Of a stretch of DNA of 64,000 nucleotides, positions 24,001 through 34,400 are shown piece after piece (position 1 is the stretch's first letter; each line of letters opens with the position of its first letter). Below the pieces are notes generated by a model. The model did no database searches. It was not told the DNA's origin and worked only from the letters and a program-made list of their open reading frames with translations. The DNA is from Motacilla alba alba. Lineage: Eukaryota; Chordata; Aves; Passeriformes; Motacillidae. Position numbers and translations under genes: made by a program. The DNA lies in contig NC_052026.1 in the NCBI RefSeq assembly GCF_015832195.1, positions 16,401,013-16,465,012 of the forward strand. Direction: 5' to 3'.

Positions 24001-25785
24001 GAGCTTACAGTGAACACAGGGGAATTGTAAGATTACTGTAGGAGCTGGAAAGGGATTGAAAAGAGCCCGATATGAGATTGGGAAGACCTGTGGCAATTCC
24101 AGATAAAGGACATTTCTTTTCCAAATTCCATTACCACTTTGATTTCTAGTCTTTTATCCCTTGTTTGAAGTTAAGCATTGCCAAGTGCTGCATTCTTCAT
24201 AGCAGGCAAGGATTTGCTGTCCCTGATAAAGCACTATTAAAGAAGTTGAGGAATTATATGGGGGAGAGACTGCTTAATAACAAGGTTCTGCTATAGCAAT
24301 TTATTTTTTCCCTTACTATGGATCATTAAAACTTATATGTGTTTATTTTAAAGACAATTTAAAGACTATTTTTAAGACAAAACTGCTTAAAATTTTCTCT
24401 GTAGGGAAGATTGACTGGCATTGCTGTTGTTGGCTCTGTAACATGTCTGCTTTCTTCCAGAAGGTCACACTGTGTGGCTGCAAGAATTTATTATAGGTAG
24501 ATTACACAGATGAGTGGAGCAGTTCTGAAATTGAGCAACCTCAGGAAACAGCAGTACTAGCTGCTTTTCCTGGCTGGGAGAAACCAGGACTGTCCCAAAC
24601 TATACAATGTTCCCTTCATATAACAAATTAATATGTACACTCTGCTTTTGAGTCAAAGATTACAGCTGCAAAAAGACTTGGGATTTTTTTTTAAATGTGC
24701 TCACTAAAAATCAAATCCTGTTTTTCAATTGTTATTTTTACAGGTGGATTTATCTAAATGACCAGAACCTATGTATCCCAACTAGCTCTTCTTTTGTGTA
24801 TGGAGCTGTGCCCATCGGAGCCAGCATATACGTGATTGGAGATCTCGATACAGGTCAGAACCAGACAAAAAACCTCTTTATGCCCATTTCCTTCCAATAT
24901 TTTGAATACTTTGTACTGCTCAGACTGAACATTTTAAGAATAAGAGACTGGGACACTGTTTTGTCACTGTGGGTCAAGGGGATTATGCTGGACATACTGA
25001 AACACACAGGTTGATTTTGGACCTCTTCAGTAACAAGTTCAGTGCCATGAGCTTTGGCTTGATTTGGTTGATTAGTTTAAAGATCACAAGAGGTCAAGAC
25101 TAAGAGTGTGTTACTGCTTTTATCTAAGTGTAAGAAGACCTGTTAGCACCTGAGGTTGTAGCTCCTGTCTTTGCAGTGGGAAACAAGCAATTCTGCATTC
25201 TCGGGGCATCATCCAGTGGTTCATAAGGATGTGATAGTGACTCTTGGCTCTCAATCCCAACCAAATAGATGTGTGCTATCAAACATACTCAGTGTGCAGC
25301 AGCCAGCATCTGGCCACGCTCTGTAAAAGAGATTTGGAAGACTTTTGTGGCCATGTGTATGTATATGAGTGTGTAGTAGGGTTTTCTCCAAAATATAAGC
25401 AAACAAAATTCCAGATTTGGTGGGTTTAAGTAGATCAGAAATGTCATAGTAGTTCCTTTTTGACAATAATTTCAACCACCCATCCAGACACTGATTTGTG
25501 TTCCTGTGCCTGCTCTCGTTCACACATTTGCCTTACTAGAGGTTAAACGTGGTGAAGCTGCAGTGAGTTTTAAGCATTTCATCTCTTCTTTCCGTTAATT
25601 CAGGTACAAACTATGACTATGTTAGGGAGTTTAAGAGAAGCACGGGCACCTGGCAGCGCACCAAGCCGCTGTTCCCGTCGGACCTGCGCCGGACGGGCTG
25701 CGCAGCGCTGCGGATCGCCAACTGCAAACTCTTCCGGCTGCAGCTGCAGCAGGGATTGTTCCGCATCCGCGTACCTTCTCCGTGA
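13011..25785 (+). CDS. GAN: Gigaxonin, coding exons 2-11 (exon 1 lies upstream of the window)
   Basis: Gigaxonin is a cytoplasmic substrate adaptor of CUL3-RBX1 ubiquitin ligase. It promotes turnover of intermediate filaments (neurofilaments, vimentin) and microtubule-associated partners; human loss causes giant axonal neuropathy. Coding exons are 13011-13125, 13929-14279, 14732-14949, 15827-15948, 16440-16552, 17626-17775, 18142-18278, 18741-18869, 24744-24853 and 25604-25785. They sum to 1,627 nt and splice in one frame from residue 56 (split codon) to the TGA at 25783-25785. The human protein is 597 aa, so with a 167-nt exon 1 the length is unchanged. Order of parts: second half of the BTB fold (exon 2), BACK (exons 3-4), six Kelch blades (exons 4-11). 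The Kelch di-glycines and downstream Y...W pairs are visible, for example YILGGEDGE and YDIYSRTW in exon 7. I recognise the sequence as near-identical to mammalian gigaxonin. No frameshift or internal stop is seen. Confidence 0.97.
13929..14279 (+). CDS. GAN: GAN exon 3 (BTB end and BACK domain)
   Basis: 351 nt, 117 whole codons, residues 95-211, from IRLNEETIQDVVQAADLL to WISHDSESRK. It carries the 3-box/BACK helices that sit between BTB and Kelch in CUL3 adaptors (for example FLEGCIAAENCIGIRDFAL). Acceptor tcttgcag, donor gtcagg, which is weak at +3/+4. Third codon positions are AT-rich (48 of 117 are G/C), unlike exon 4. Failure to splice would add 42 codons before a stop ending at 14408. 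Confidence 0.97.
14732..14949 (+). CDS. GAN: GAN exon 4 (end of BACK, entry to Kelch propeller)
   Basis: 218 nt, residues 212-283 plus two bases of codon 284, from VHMKDVMSAVWVSGLDA to CIVTVGGEERV. The last part is the first strand of the propeller. Acceptor ctccccag, donor gtaagt. Base use is very different from exon 3: 63 of 72 third positions are G or C, with many CpGs, although the protein is equally conserved. The first base of the exon follows the AG at 14730-14731. Confidence 0.97.
15827..15948 (+). CDS. GAN: GAN exon 5 (Kelch blade 1)
   Basis: 122 nt. The first base completes Val284; then SRKPTSVMRCMCPLYDPNRQ to INHGVLSA, ending one base into codon 325. The YDPNRQLWIELAPM stretch is the outer part of a Kelch blade (Tyr and Trp spaced as in the family). 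Acceptor gtgttcag, donor gtaaag. Too short for ordinary ORF listing. Confidence 0.96.
16440..16552 (+). CDS. GAN: GAN exon 6 (Kelch blade 2), followed by a GC donor
   Basis: 113 nt, residues 325-362, from EGFLFVLGGQDENKG to SSLPPMHE. The FLFVLGG strand and YDPDTNSW are a Kelch blade. Acceptor gttttacag. The exon must end at GAG 16550-16552 because exon 7 starts with the next residues, ARHNFG, and the length equals the human exon. The intron therefore begins gcaaga: a GC-AG intron. No GT in the vicinity keeps the protein sequence. Confidence 0.94.
16553..17625 (+). other. GAN: GAN intron 6, GC-AG type
   Basis: 1,073 nt, starting gcaaga and ending ccttag. GC-AG introns are a known minority class of U2 introns that usually keep strong matches elsewhere in the donor; here the donor context is GAG|GCAAGA. 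If retained, the frame from exon 6 stays open for 42 codons and stops at 16679-16681, which would remove Kelch blades 3-6. Confidence 0.9.
17626..17775 (+). CDS. GAN: GAN exon 7 (Kelch blade 3)
   Basis: 150 nt, 50 whole codons, residues 363-412, from ARHNFGVVEIDGILYILGG to QPDLTMVRK. One full Kelch blade with the GG doublet followed by SYDIYSRTWTKQPDL. Acceptor ccttag, donor gtaaaa. It begins GCACGA, which resembles the GCAAGA at the start of intron 6; both would read Ala-Arg. Confidence 0.96.
17831..17866. repeat. Compound TA/TG/TA microsatellite in GAN intron 7
   Basis: Alternating purine-pyrimidine stretch of TA, then about seven TG, then TA units, 56 nt into intron 7 after exon 7. A second, longer TG run lies 170 nt downstream in the same 366-nt intron. 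Confidence 0.95.
18036..18064. repeat. (TG)14 microsatellite in GAN intron 7
   Basis: Uninterrupted TG run of 29 nt ending 78 nt upstream of exon 8. In the transcript it is a UG repeat, the kind of sequence bound by TDP-43 and CELF proteins near regulated exons. Regulation here is inference. Confidence 0.95.
18142..18278 (+). CDS. GAN: GAN exon 8 (Kelch blade 4)
   Basis: 137 nt, residues 413-457 plus two bases of codon 458, from IGCYAAMKKKIYAMGGG to TAICPLKER. Kelch strand KIYAMGGG and YDPRTQQW. Acceptor cccataag after a T-rich tract; donor gtgagg. A (TG)14 repeat lies about 78 nt upstream of the acceptor. Confidence 0.97.
18741..18869 (+). CDS. GAN: GAN exon 9 (Kelch blade 5)
   Basis: 129 nt. 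The first base completes Arg458; then FGAVACGVASELYVFGGV to EFYHDEFK, ending two bases into codon 501. This blade has the GG doublet (YVFGG) and a longer loop, SRDDSQASEMVTCKSEF, instead of the usual outer strand. Acceptor attttcag, donor gtaact. Confidence 0.96.
18870..24743 (+). other. GAN: GAN intron 9, largest internal intron
   Basis: 5,874 nt between gtaact and tttttacag. It contains a short CR1 tail remnant near 19234-19275 and a GC-richer block at about 20250-20750 without gene features. Otherwise I see nothing recognisable. Confidence 0.9.
19234..19275 (+). mobile_element. Short CR1 LINE 3'-end remnant
   Basis: The stretch ggtcttttccaacctaaatg (19238-19257), followed by a degenerate ATGGTTCTGTGG, matches the conserved 3' tail of avian CR1 retrotransposons. 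Only the tail is recognisable; the upstream sequence does not look like CR1, so the copy is strongly 5'-truncated or diverged. Located in GAN intron 9. Confidence 0.6.
24744..24853 (+). CDS. GAN: GAN exon 10 (Kelch blade 6, first part)
   Basis: 110 nt. The first base completes Arg501; then WIYLNDQNLCIPTSSSFVYG to IYVIGDLDT, ending one base into codon 538. The expected Kelch Gly-Gly is Gly-Asp (VIGD), as I recall it in other gigaxonins. Acceptor tttttacag, donor gtcaga. It follows the largest internal intron (5.9 kb). Confidence 0.95.
25604..25785 (+). CDS. GAN: GAN exon 11, coding part (Kelch closing strands and C-terminus)
   Basis: 182 nt including the stop, residues 538-597. It runs from NYDYVREFKRSTGTW to GLFRIRVPSP, then TGA at 25783-25785. 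The basic, Cys-containing tail CAALRIANCKLFRL closes the propeller. Acceptor aattcag. It is GC-rich in third positions (47 of 59), like exon 4 and unlike exons 2-3. The 3'UTR continues in the same exon without a visible splice site. Confidence 0.96.
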
Positions 25786-27755
25786 TCCGTGCGCTGCCTG
25801 CCAGGGGACGAGACTGGAAGAGTTCTGTGCAGTCCACCATAATCTAGCTCTATTTAAAGGAAAAGCTGAGAAATTACAGCTGAAAATTACACTGTATGCT
25901 GTGCTTTGGTATGGTAACTGTTTTTGTTTTAAATGCTTACAAAAGCTTGAGTCTCAGTACTTGTTTCGGGAACAAATAACTTAAGTACACATTAAAGAAG
26001 AGAGAAGGGGGAAAATAAAAGGGGAGATCAAGGAAACACCTTCAGTCGTAACCATTTGGAGTTTAAACCTTGTTATGGAAGGAGGATTTTGTGTATGAAA
26101 CTGGTGGGAATCGGTTTCCTTTGGCAAAGCTTATTGAAAAGCAAAACAAAAAAAAGCTTTCAGGTGCGTTTCCCCTGCGGGGAACTGATACGAATCCATG
26201 TGCTATCTGGAACTGGATAGCTGTTAATACACAGAAGCTACACGATAACCAGCCTCCCTGGTGTGCTGCTGTTGGAGCATGAGGCCCCAGGAGGTTTGGT
26301 TGTTGCACCTTTTATTCTAGTCCTTTCTCAAAAGATAAGGTCTGTGCCTAAAAAATGGTGGAGGTGTGTACATACGGTTTTTCATTCATTTGCAACGGTT
26401 TCATTCTGACAAATATTTTTAATATATATATAAAACGGACTAATCTGAAATGGATACACCCCAGAAAATGGATACAGTACACCACAAAGAACAGTTTTTT
26501 CCTACGCTGTCATTCGAGTAGCCTGATGAACTGGTCTGCAGGTGGGTGGCGTGTGCTTCTGGGTGGGCTTTGGTGGCTGTTTTCCTTGAAGTGAAAAGGG
26601 AAGACATGTTAGGAACAGTTAGTCATGATTGCTGCTTTTGGTAAGAGCAAAAGGACAAACTAAATAGATTGTGTTCCTTTTTACTTCAGATTGCTTGCAA
26701 GCGAAGAATGGTTTTTAAGACTGAGGATTGTAGAAAGGTGTATTTTATGTCTCTTAGAACAAAGGTGAAATATGACAAGGATATATTTATTTTACAGAAA
26801 ACATGGGGTTTGGACTAAGAGTTAAGGAAAATTTGTACAGTGACTTTAAATTGGGATCAAAAGTTGGTTTACTAATGATTTCTGTGCTACAGTACAGTCT
26901 TGTTTACTGCTGTCTGACTTTGAAAGCTGGGTTTTATGGTGTGGTTATAGTGAAGAACTTAGTATCTTGCGTTTTATTTCTTACTAAGCCTTGTTCACAT
27001 CAGTAGTGATATTTAATTGACTTTTTGTTTGTAGTCAAGATCAGCTGGTAGAACAGTTTTACCTCAATTTTTGATTTCATTGTTGTGATGGGTGGGACAT
27101 AACCTGTATTTATTTAAAAGGAATAAAATGGGAGAGATGGAAAATAGAAATAATACCTCCTGCCCTTCAGAAAAAGAGACTTTGTACAACCAGTATTATA
27201 ACTGCATACAAGACTTTCCACTCTGCAACTCTGTGGACCTCAGACAAGCCAAACTCTGCCCTCAGTTGTGTTAGTGTAAACCTATGTCATCTTTATTGAA
27301 ATCATCCTGCATATGTTGAAATATGATCCCAAACTAGTTCAAAATATTGGTATTTCACTAAATAGTCCTTGAAGAGCCATTCTTAAACTTATTTCTGCTC
27401 AGTCCTTCCATAGCACTGATGCGGGGTTGGAATTACTCTGATTCCTGAGCAGAGGAGTGTGGGAGGGTGGGGAAAAGGGCAGCAGCCAATCCATTGACCT
27501 TTTTTTTTTTTATTATTTTTATTTTTTACAATGCTGAAGTGCTGCAAAACTTGAACTATATAAATCGATTTTCTGACCTATATTAGTTGGCATATTAAAA
27601 AGTTTATATATTTATGCATTGCAGTAAACTTGGTGTGTGTATATATATGTCTTTAGATTTTAAATTTATATATAATGCTTTACTACAGAAATGTGAACCA
27701 CTATTTCCATCCTTGGCTGGCTCGTGAAATAAATCAAGTGCTGTTAGTTTATCTG
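25786..27755 (+). other. GAN: GAN 3'UTR, proximal form
   Basis: The sequence continues from the stop codon without a convincing splice site to an AATAAA at 27728-27733, giving a 3'UTR of about 1.95 kb. The last 300 nt are AT-rich with a T-rich run (27500-27527), a Pumilio-type TGTATATA (27638-27645) and several TTTAT/ATTTA elements, typical of a vertebrate UTR end. An earlier AATAAA at 26014 and another at 27122 are possible minor sites. The exact cleavage position is not visible. Confidence 0.75.
27728..27733 (+). terminator. GAN: Proximal GAN poly(A) signal AATAAA
   Basis: Canonical hexamer followed within 40 nt by a GT/T-rich stretch (gtgctgttagtttatctgtt), the usual downstream element. 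Cleavage would be near 27750. Confidence 0.6.
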
Positions 27756-30700
27756 TTAAACCTCCCTTTTTTGAAGAATCTTACATGGATCAATTTTTTT
27801 TTCCTCAAAGTGCCAAGATCCCATATTCAAAAGTGATGAATGTTCCTAAGTATCTGTTTCACTTTGAGCTCAGTTTCCGGAAATGTTATTCAGAATATTG
27901 CCAGCTGCTATCTCCCGGGTCCCTGTAACTTCCCAGTACACTTGAGGGCATTCAGCATCCAGAAAACGTAAGTGATAAATGCACATGATAAATCCAAGTA
28001 AATACTCTTGCAGTGTTTTGCAGTTCAAGTTACTGAACCAAATGTTTACACTTAGAGTAGGATTAACACTAGGCGTTCTTAGTTTGGTTTTTTTTTTTAA
28101 AGAAAACCTAAATAAAACAAACAAATCTGCTGGTGATTGGAGCGCGTTGCGAATGCACTCAGTGAGATTTGACCAAGAAGTTTAAGCCTCTGTACCTGAA
28201 CCAGTCACAAACTGAATTTCTGAGCACATTGTACTCGTGTCACGTTCCACGTGGCTGGGGACCAAGTCTCCAGGGATGCTCTCCAGGGGTTTCGGGTATG
28301 TGCTCAAGATTTAGGCACTCCTGAGATCTCAAAACCGGCTTCCTTGGACTTGCCTAAGGGGATGGGACCATTCCCCATCTGCATTGTCTGTGGGACTGAT
28401 CCAGGAGCTGTTCTAGCCTCTGTGTGTGCAGGAGGGAAGGGATGTGTCTTCCTGTCTGTCTGTCCAGCTCTGATCTGTGAGTGCATCCCTTGGATTGTGC
28501 AATAACCAGGTTCAATTTCCCTCTGACTTTGGAGCCAGGCTCTGAGGCCAAGGCTCCCCTTTCTGCAGGGATTGTACCAGTGGTGGTGTAGGAGTGAAGA
28601 GGCAGAGCTCACCTCTGACTTCTCTTTCTCTTTTCTGAGAGATGGTTGACTTCAGAAGGGGAGGGAGGCTGTGATGGTACCAGAGGTGCTGAGGAGAGGG
28701 AGATCACCAGTTTGCTGAGTGTTGAATGTGCAAACAGCTGTAGATTGAACTGGGCTCACTGGTAAATGCCACCCCTCAGCTGTCCCTGCTCTCCTAGCAC
28801 TGTGTACCCCTGCACATGATGGCTGAACCACATGGGAAACAACTCAGGAGTTTTTCTGAGTTGCAGTTCAGGGGTTTCAGGTGGTTTGGCAGCTTAGAAA
28901 CTTGTTTAAGTTGTCCTTGCTTAGCACAGTGGCCTTAATTCCTCCCAGCTCATGAGTTGGCACTGACATTCAGCCAGGTCCTCTACAGGTTTGAATGTGT
29001 GTCCTGGCCAGCTGTCCATGCAGGATGAGGACTGGCTGGGCCACCTTGAGCTTGAGGCACTTGGGCTGGGTCTCTGCATCCATTTTCCTTTCCCTGGTGA
29101 GGAACTGGACCAACCCCAGCTACTGAAATCAGAAAATCACCAAGTACAGGGTAGGAATTGTGGAAGATGGGACAAGTGGTGTCTTTTTTCTCCCTTTACT
29201 CCATCTCTTCTCACAATTCCCCCAAGAAAAGTTTCTTCCTTTTTTTTCATGTGCCACAGATAATTTTGGAAAAAGTTTGGAATTGTCAATTTTAGGGGAA
29301 AAGTGGGGGGAAAAAAATATATGCTACTGTAAGCATGCAGCAGTGTCCTCTGTGCTTGTTTTACACTTGTAGCCTTGTGGCTGCTCTGCACAGCAGAGAG
29401 AGATTACAGAAGCAAAGGTGTAAAGTGCTGTTGCTCTCATAAAATAAATCCCTTGAGTTTCTGAGGGAGGCACATGCCTGGCTCTGTTCCTTACCTGGCC
29501 TTGACAGATGCTCATATTCCTAAAGAGTCAGGGTTGGATTTCAGATCCTCTCCCTGGTTTTGTAACTTGAAGAAGAGGCATCCTGAAGAGTCCTCTGTTT
29601 TGCTGTACCATAGCAAGATCTAGTTTTCCTTAAATATTTTGTCAGCTAATCCTTAAATTTTAGTTATTGTGAAAGTGCTGTGTCAGCCCAGCTGCTTCTG
29701 GTCAAGTGAATTTCTGTAGCTTTGAGGGTACTTCATCTTTAAATTGAAGGCAAATTAATACAAAACTACACAGAAGGACAGAGGTGAATCTGAAACCAGA
29801 AGCAGCTCCAAATCAGCTCACTGATAGCTGTGGGCAGGCTGTGTCCCTGGTGTTTGCACAGCACGTGCCTGGCACACAGCCTGCCTTCAGGAGCAGAGAT
29901 CTTGATGAAAATAAGGTTTTTATCAAAGCTACTGAACCGCCTGGCTTATGAACTCCCCCTCCAGAACACACCAGGCAGCTTGGTTGCTCTGCAGTATTTC
30001 TGGTGCCTGCATGACTCAGTAAATGCACAAGTACAGGACTGAGGGGTCTGGGGAGGTTTTCCCCTGTTTTAACTGCAGTTTCTCTGTTTGTTCCATAAAT
30101 GCTGTGCAGGGGCTCTGCTACCATGCATGCGCCATGCGGAGTGGAGGATGCAATAACAAATCCAAATTGTTACAAGTGCCAAACTTTTGGATTCTTCTGT
30201 GTATAACAATAATTCAACTGTTCTACTAAAATACAGATATGCTTAAAATTCACTGTGTTCCAAAAAAGAGCAGTTGTTTTTTTTTTAAATGTATGCTATT
30301 GAAAGCAATGTAAATCTACTTTTTTTTTTTTTTAAGTACTGTTCTGCAGGTTTGTGTTACTCTTCACAGCTGCCTTGAGTATCACTTCATGTGATGCATA
30401 TGGACACTTTGCTCTTTACTAGAGCACTGGTGCCATGCAAGTATATAATAAAAGGCAGCTGGCAACAGGATTTAGTATTTAAAATTATAACTGTTTAGAT
30501 TAAGTGCAATTTGTTTGCATTTATCGACCTGCAGAATGAAGCTGTGCCTCGGGAAGTGTGGCTGTGCCCAGGGACACGGGCAGACTGAGCATTGTAACTA
30601 AGGTGTGGTTTGGTGCCACTCACAGCAATGCTTTCCAAGGAATTATATTTAATTTAGTGTTAAATGGATCCTTTCTGCCTCTAATTTAGCACTGAGGATT

Positions 30701-31420
30701 TGGGGGTTGTGTTCTCTTTAGCTCTTTGGAGTGCTTAAATGGCTACTTCAGGTGGGTGGGAGGGGTGTTAATTGCATCCGTGTTTGTAGAAGCTGCTATT
30801 TCCATCTTCCCAAAGGAGTATTTCCTTTTCCCGTTCAGGACTGAGTACAGGCCTGTGTTTCAGTCGTCACTGCTGCAGCCTTTTGACATTTGCCATTTTC
30901 TGATGCTCTTCCTTGTTTTTTCTTGGAGCTGTGTTTCCAGGGCACACGGTCTGTGAGAGAAAAGCACAGGGCTTGGGAAGGTGAGCCAGTAAAAGCTAAA
31001 GGCAGTGGGGTTTGGGGGAAACTCTGCTCATTTTCTGTGGGGGTCACCTCTGTGTGCTCTGAAGTTTATTAATAAGTTTGGCACCTGCTCTCCATCATCC
31101 CTGTGGGTTTTGGTGTGGGGTTTTTTTTTGGTTTTTTTGGCTTTTTTCCTTTCCTTTTTTTTTTTTCCCCCTGGGAAATTCCTTGCTGTAGGAAGGACTG
31201 CAGCCAGGGTTTAAGGTGACACCTCTGACCAGCCATCCCAGTGTGACTCTGCAGTCTGACTGCTGCTGTGCTTCAGCAATCAATTCTCCCAAAATTTTGA
31301 TTAACGTTACCTAAAAACACAGACTAAAGCCATTCAAAGTGCCCAGCTAGATAAACACCTGTTTAAAAGGATTAAGGGTAATAAGAGAATTAAACTATGA
31401 GCTACTGCCAACAGGTGATT

Positions 31421-31454
31421 ATGTTGAAAATTTATCTATGTTGAAAATTTATCT
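31421..31454. repeat. Tandem 17-nt duplication
   Basis: Two perfect copies of atgttgaaaatttatct lie head to tail. Small local duplication in the presumed GAN extended 3'UTR; no function inferred. Confidence 0.9.
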
Positions 31455-34400
31455 GTGATACCAAATCTGAATAATATTTTTAAATTACTGATTCTAGGTA
31501 GCTCCTTTTTAGTTATAAAAGTATTTGCAATACATAAAGGACTTGTATAGAATAATATTTGGAGGTTATTTGAAATAATCTATTGAAATGTCTTGAAAAG
31601 TGAGCTGGAAGATTGGAGCTTTTCAATGGAAAAAGGCTAAATCTTGATGCCCAGCAGTTTGGCAGGGTTTCTGAGCAGAGGACACTTGCCAGAGCACGTC
31701 AGTACATGAAGCTGCTCAATGCCACTGCCTACCTGTGCCCTTGAATTTGTGTAATGAAATGAGGCTGCTCTGAGCCCTGGTAAAAGCTGACAGGTCTGAT
31801 TACAATGATAGAAAGACACATCCCCTGTGTAATTAGTGTTATTTTATTGATAAAACATTAATTTAATTTTTTTTTAATAGTGAGAGTTTTTGAATTACCA
31901 CCTTAGGCACTTTTTTTTTAACTTATTTGACTTTCCTCCATTTCTTTTGAGTTAATGCTGAGACAACCTCAGGTTTTGTTGAGGGCAAGTTTCTTTCATC
32001 TGTAGCTCTAAACCCTGTCAGAGCCTGACCGACCTCCTGCCACCAGCTGTGCACTTGTTTCACAAGTGTCATTTCTGTGCATTCTGTTATTGGGCTGCCA
32101 ATTTCAGAACACAAAAAAAAAACCCCTGGGGAACAAATTTGTACCTGATGAAAGCAAAAGCCATTTTGGAAGGTTTAAATTTCCATCTGCAATATGCAGC
32201 CTGCTGCAAAATCCTGATCCTTGGCTGGGCTTGAGCTTCTCTCCTGAACAACCTCACATGCAAAAGCTTTGGGTTTTATTAATCTCCTTTATTAATTTAC
32301 ACATGATAGCAGGAAAGCATTATCATCCCTGTAATTTGTTTCACTGGTTTTATGTCTTAAAAAGCAAAGCCTACTTATTTATTAGAGTGAATAGCAGTGC
32401 ACAGGGGTGTCTGCTGAGGTGATCAAGTTAAACACAGCTGACATTCTGTAATGCTTTTGCAATAGTTTCTTTCTGAAGGGAAGCCAGGGAGTGCCCTCTC
32501 AAGAAATAATTTCAAACCTTTTCAGAGCTGGTCTTAAACTAGTCCAAAGGACTCCTCTGGGTGGCTTAGAGAACATGAAGTCTGTTCTAGCTTTTGTTTG
32601 CTTGGGGAAACACCTGCTAAGTCAATTTTAAGCTTTTTTTTTTTTCTTGCAACTGAAGCATGTTTGCATTTAAGGGTCTGAGACTGCATTTTGCAATGCA
32701 TGGTGAGTGTTCTGTCCTATCTTGGTTACATGATGTAAACAGCAAGCTGTGTTCTGGGGGGCTCCTGGAAGCTCCTTTATAGTGCTGAGGGGTGGAGAAG
32801 GTTCAGGACAAGATTCTCCTTACACTGCACAAGCCTTGCTGTGAGTGTCAGGTGGGCAAGAGGCCGAGTTTGGTACAGAACTCATGGAATTGCCACCACT
32901 GACTGCCCTCAGTGTTTGGACCCTGAAGCCCATCAGGGGCAGGTCCTGGCTGTTCCATGCATGATGTTTCCTCTGGCCTCAGGTGTTTTCTCTTTTGCTG
33001 TTACTAACAGGGTTTTGCTTTCCCTCTCCCTCTGAACACACGGCCTGTGCCCATGGGCCTGGGAGCACAACTCCTGTGGGTCAGAGGGTGGCCACACCAC
33101 CTTGCTCCCTGTGGCTTTTGCACATCTCTGCACATCAGTGTGTGTGGGGACAGTGCTTAGTACACAATGAAATGACTCTTCATGGAGCTTGTAAAACTGT
33201 TGCCAGCAGGTCAGAGATCACCTGAACACCTGTAAGCAAAGCTGCAGGGAGAGCAGGTGTAGCCCAGTCCCTCATGTGTGTCACTGTGCCTGGAAGCCTG
33301 GCGCCTTGTCCTGGGGGGAAAAGCCCCTATGCCCAGCTACCTCATTTTTTCTTTCTTTGCACTTTGTCAAATATTTTTTGTTTTGTTTTGTTTTAAATCG
33401 CATTTTGTCCTTCAATTAAAAAAAAACCTAAAAGCAGACAAGAAGCAGGACAGAATGGTACCATTGGCCAAGGACAGTTTAATTTCATTTTAAATTAATG
33501 TTTCTGTACAAAAAGACCAAGGTTGACCTGCAGCTGCTGCAAAAAGTAAATAAAAATTTCTATTGCTCGATAGTAACTATTATACTTGGAAATGAGAGTA
33601 GCAATTGAAAGGCTGTCCTGATAATTTTTAAATAGGAAGAGATCTGTTTAAAAAAATAGAAGTCTCTTCTCTTTTAAGGACAGATCAAATAGTTTTCTCT
33701 CTGTCTGTACTCTGGTCTCACTGTTTTGCCTGTGAACTTGATACATTATCTCAATAGAGAGATTCACTGATTTTTCTGTAATGTCTAATTAGATATTTTT
33801 CTGTGGAGTTCCCCATTTAATTACCTGCAGAGGGAAAACTGTTCAAATCAATACCCACCTTCTATACCTGAACTTATGTCATTGCCCGTTTCTTTGTGAT
33901 CTTCAGGTATGTGGGGTTTTGTTTAGATTCAAAAAGTTTTTTAAAAAGTGTCTTCTGCTTCTAAAGGTGCTATTTTGACATAGTTTTGAATTCCTTACAC
34001 TGTGCTTGACTTCTAAAAGTACCAATATAAGCTGGTAATCAGCTTGTGTTTATTCTGTGGAGTTGTTCTTTGAGTATTCAATCTCTATTTTGAAAAGCAT
34101 CCCTTTTCATAAAGATGGCTTCCAAACTGTCAAAGGCCTTAATAATACAAAATGTAATGGGAAAATGCTACCTTTTCCCTTTCTTTGTAAAGGCAAAGCC
34201 AAGAAATGCTTCACGGAGAACATCTTCCTCTGAAATTTTGAGGAGCAACTCATATTAACTTTGAATTCAATGTAGCAAACATTTTAGTAGCCATGCACAA
34301 ATAGTAGGGGTGAAACAAGGAGCTATTCATAACTCTGCAGACTGTACCAATTAGCTGCTAATTCCAGAGCCTTCCATTAGCATCATGGCGACTATTCCAT

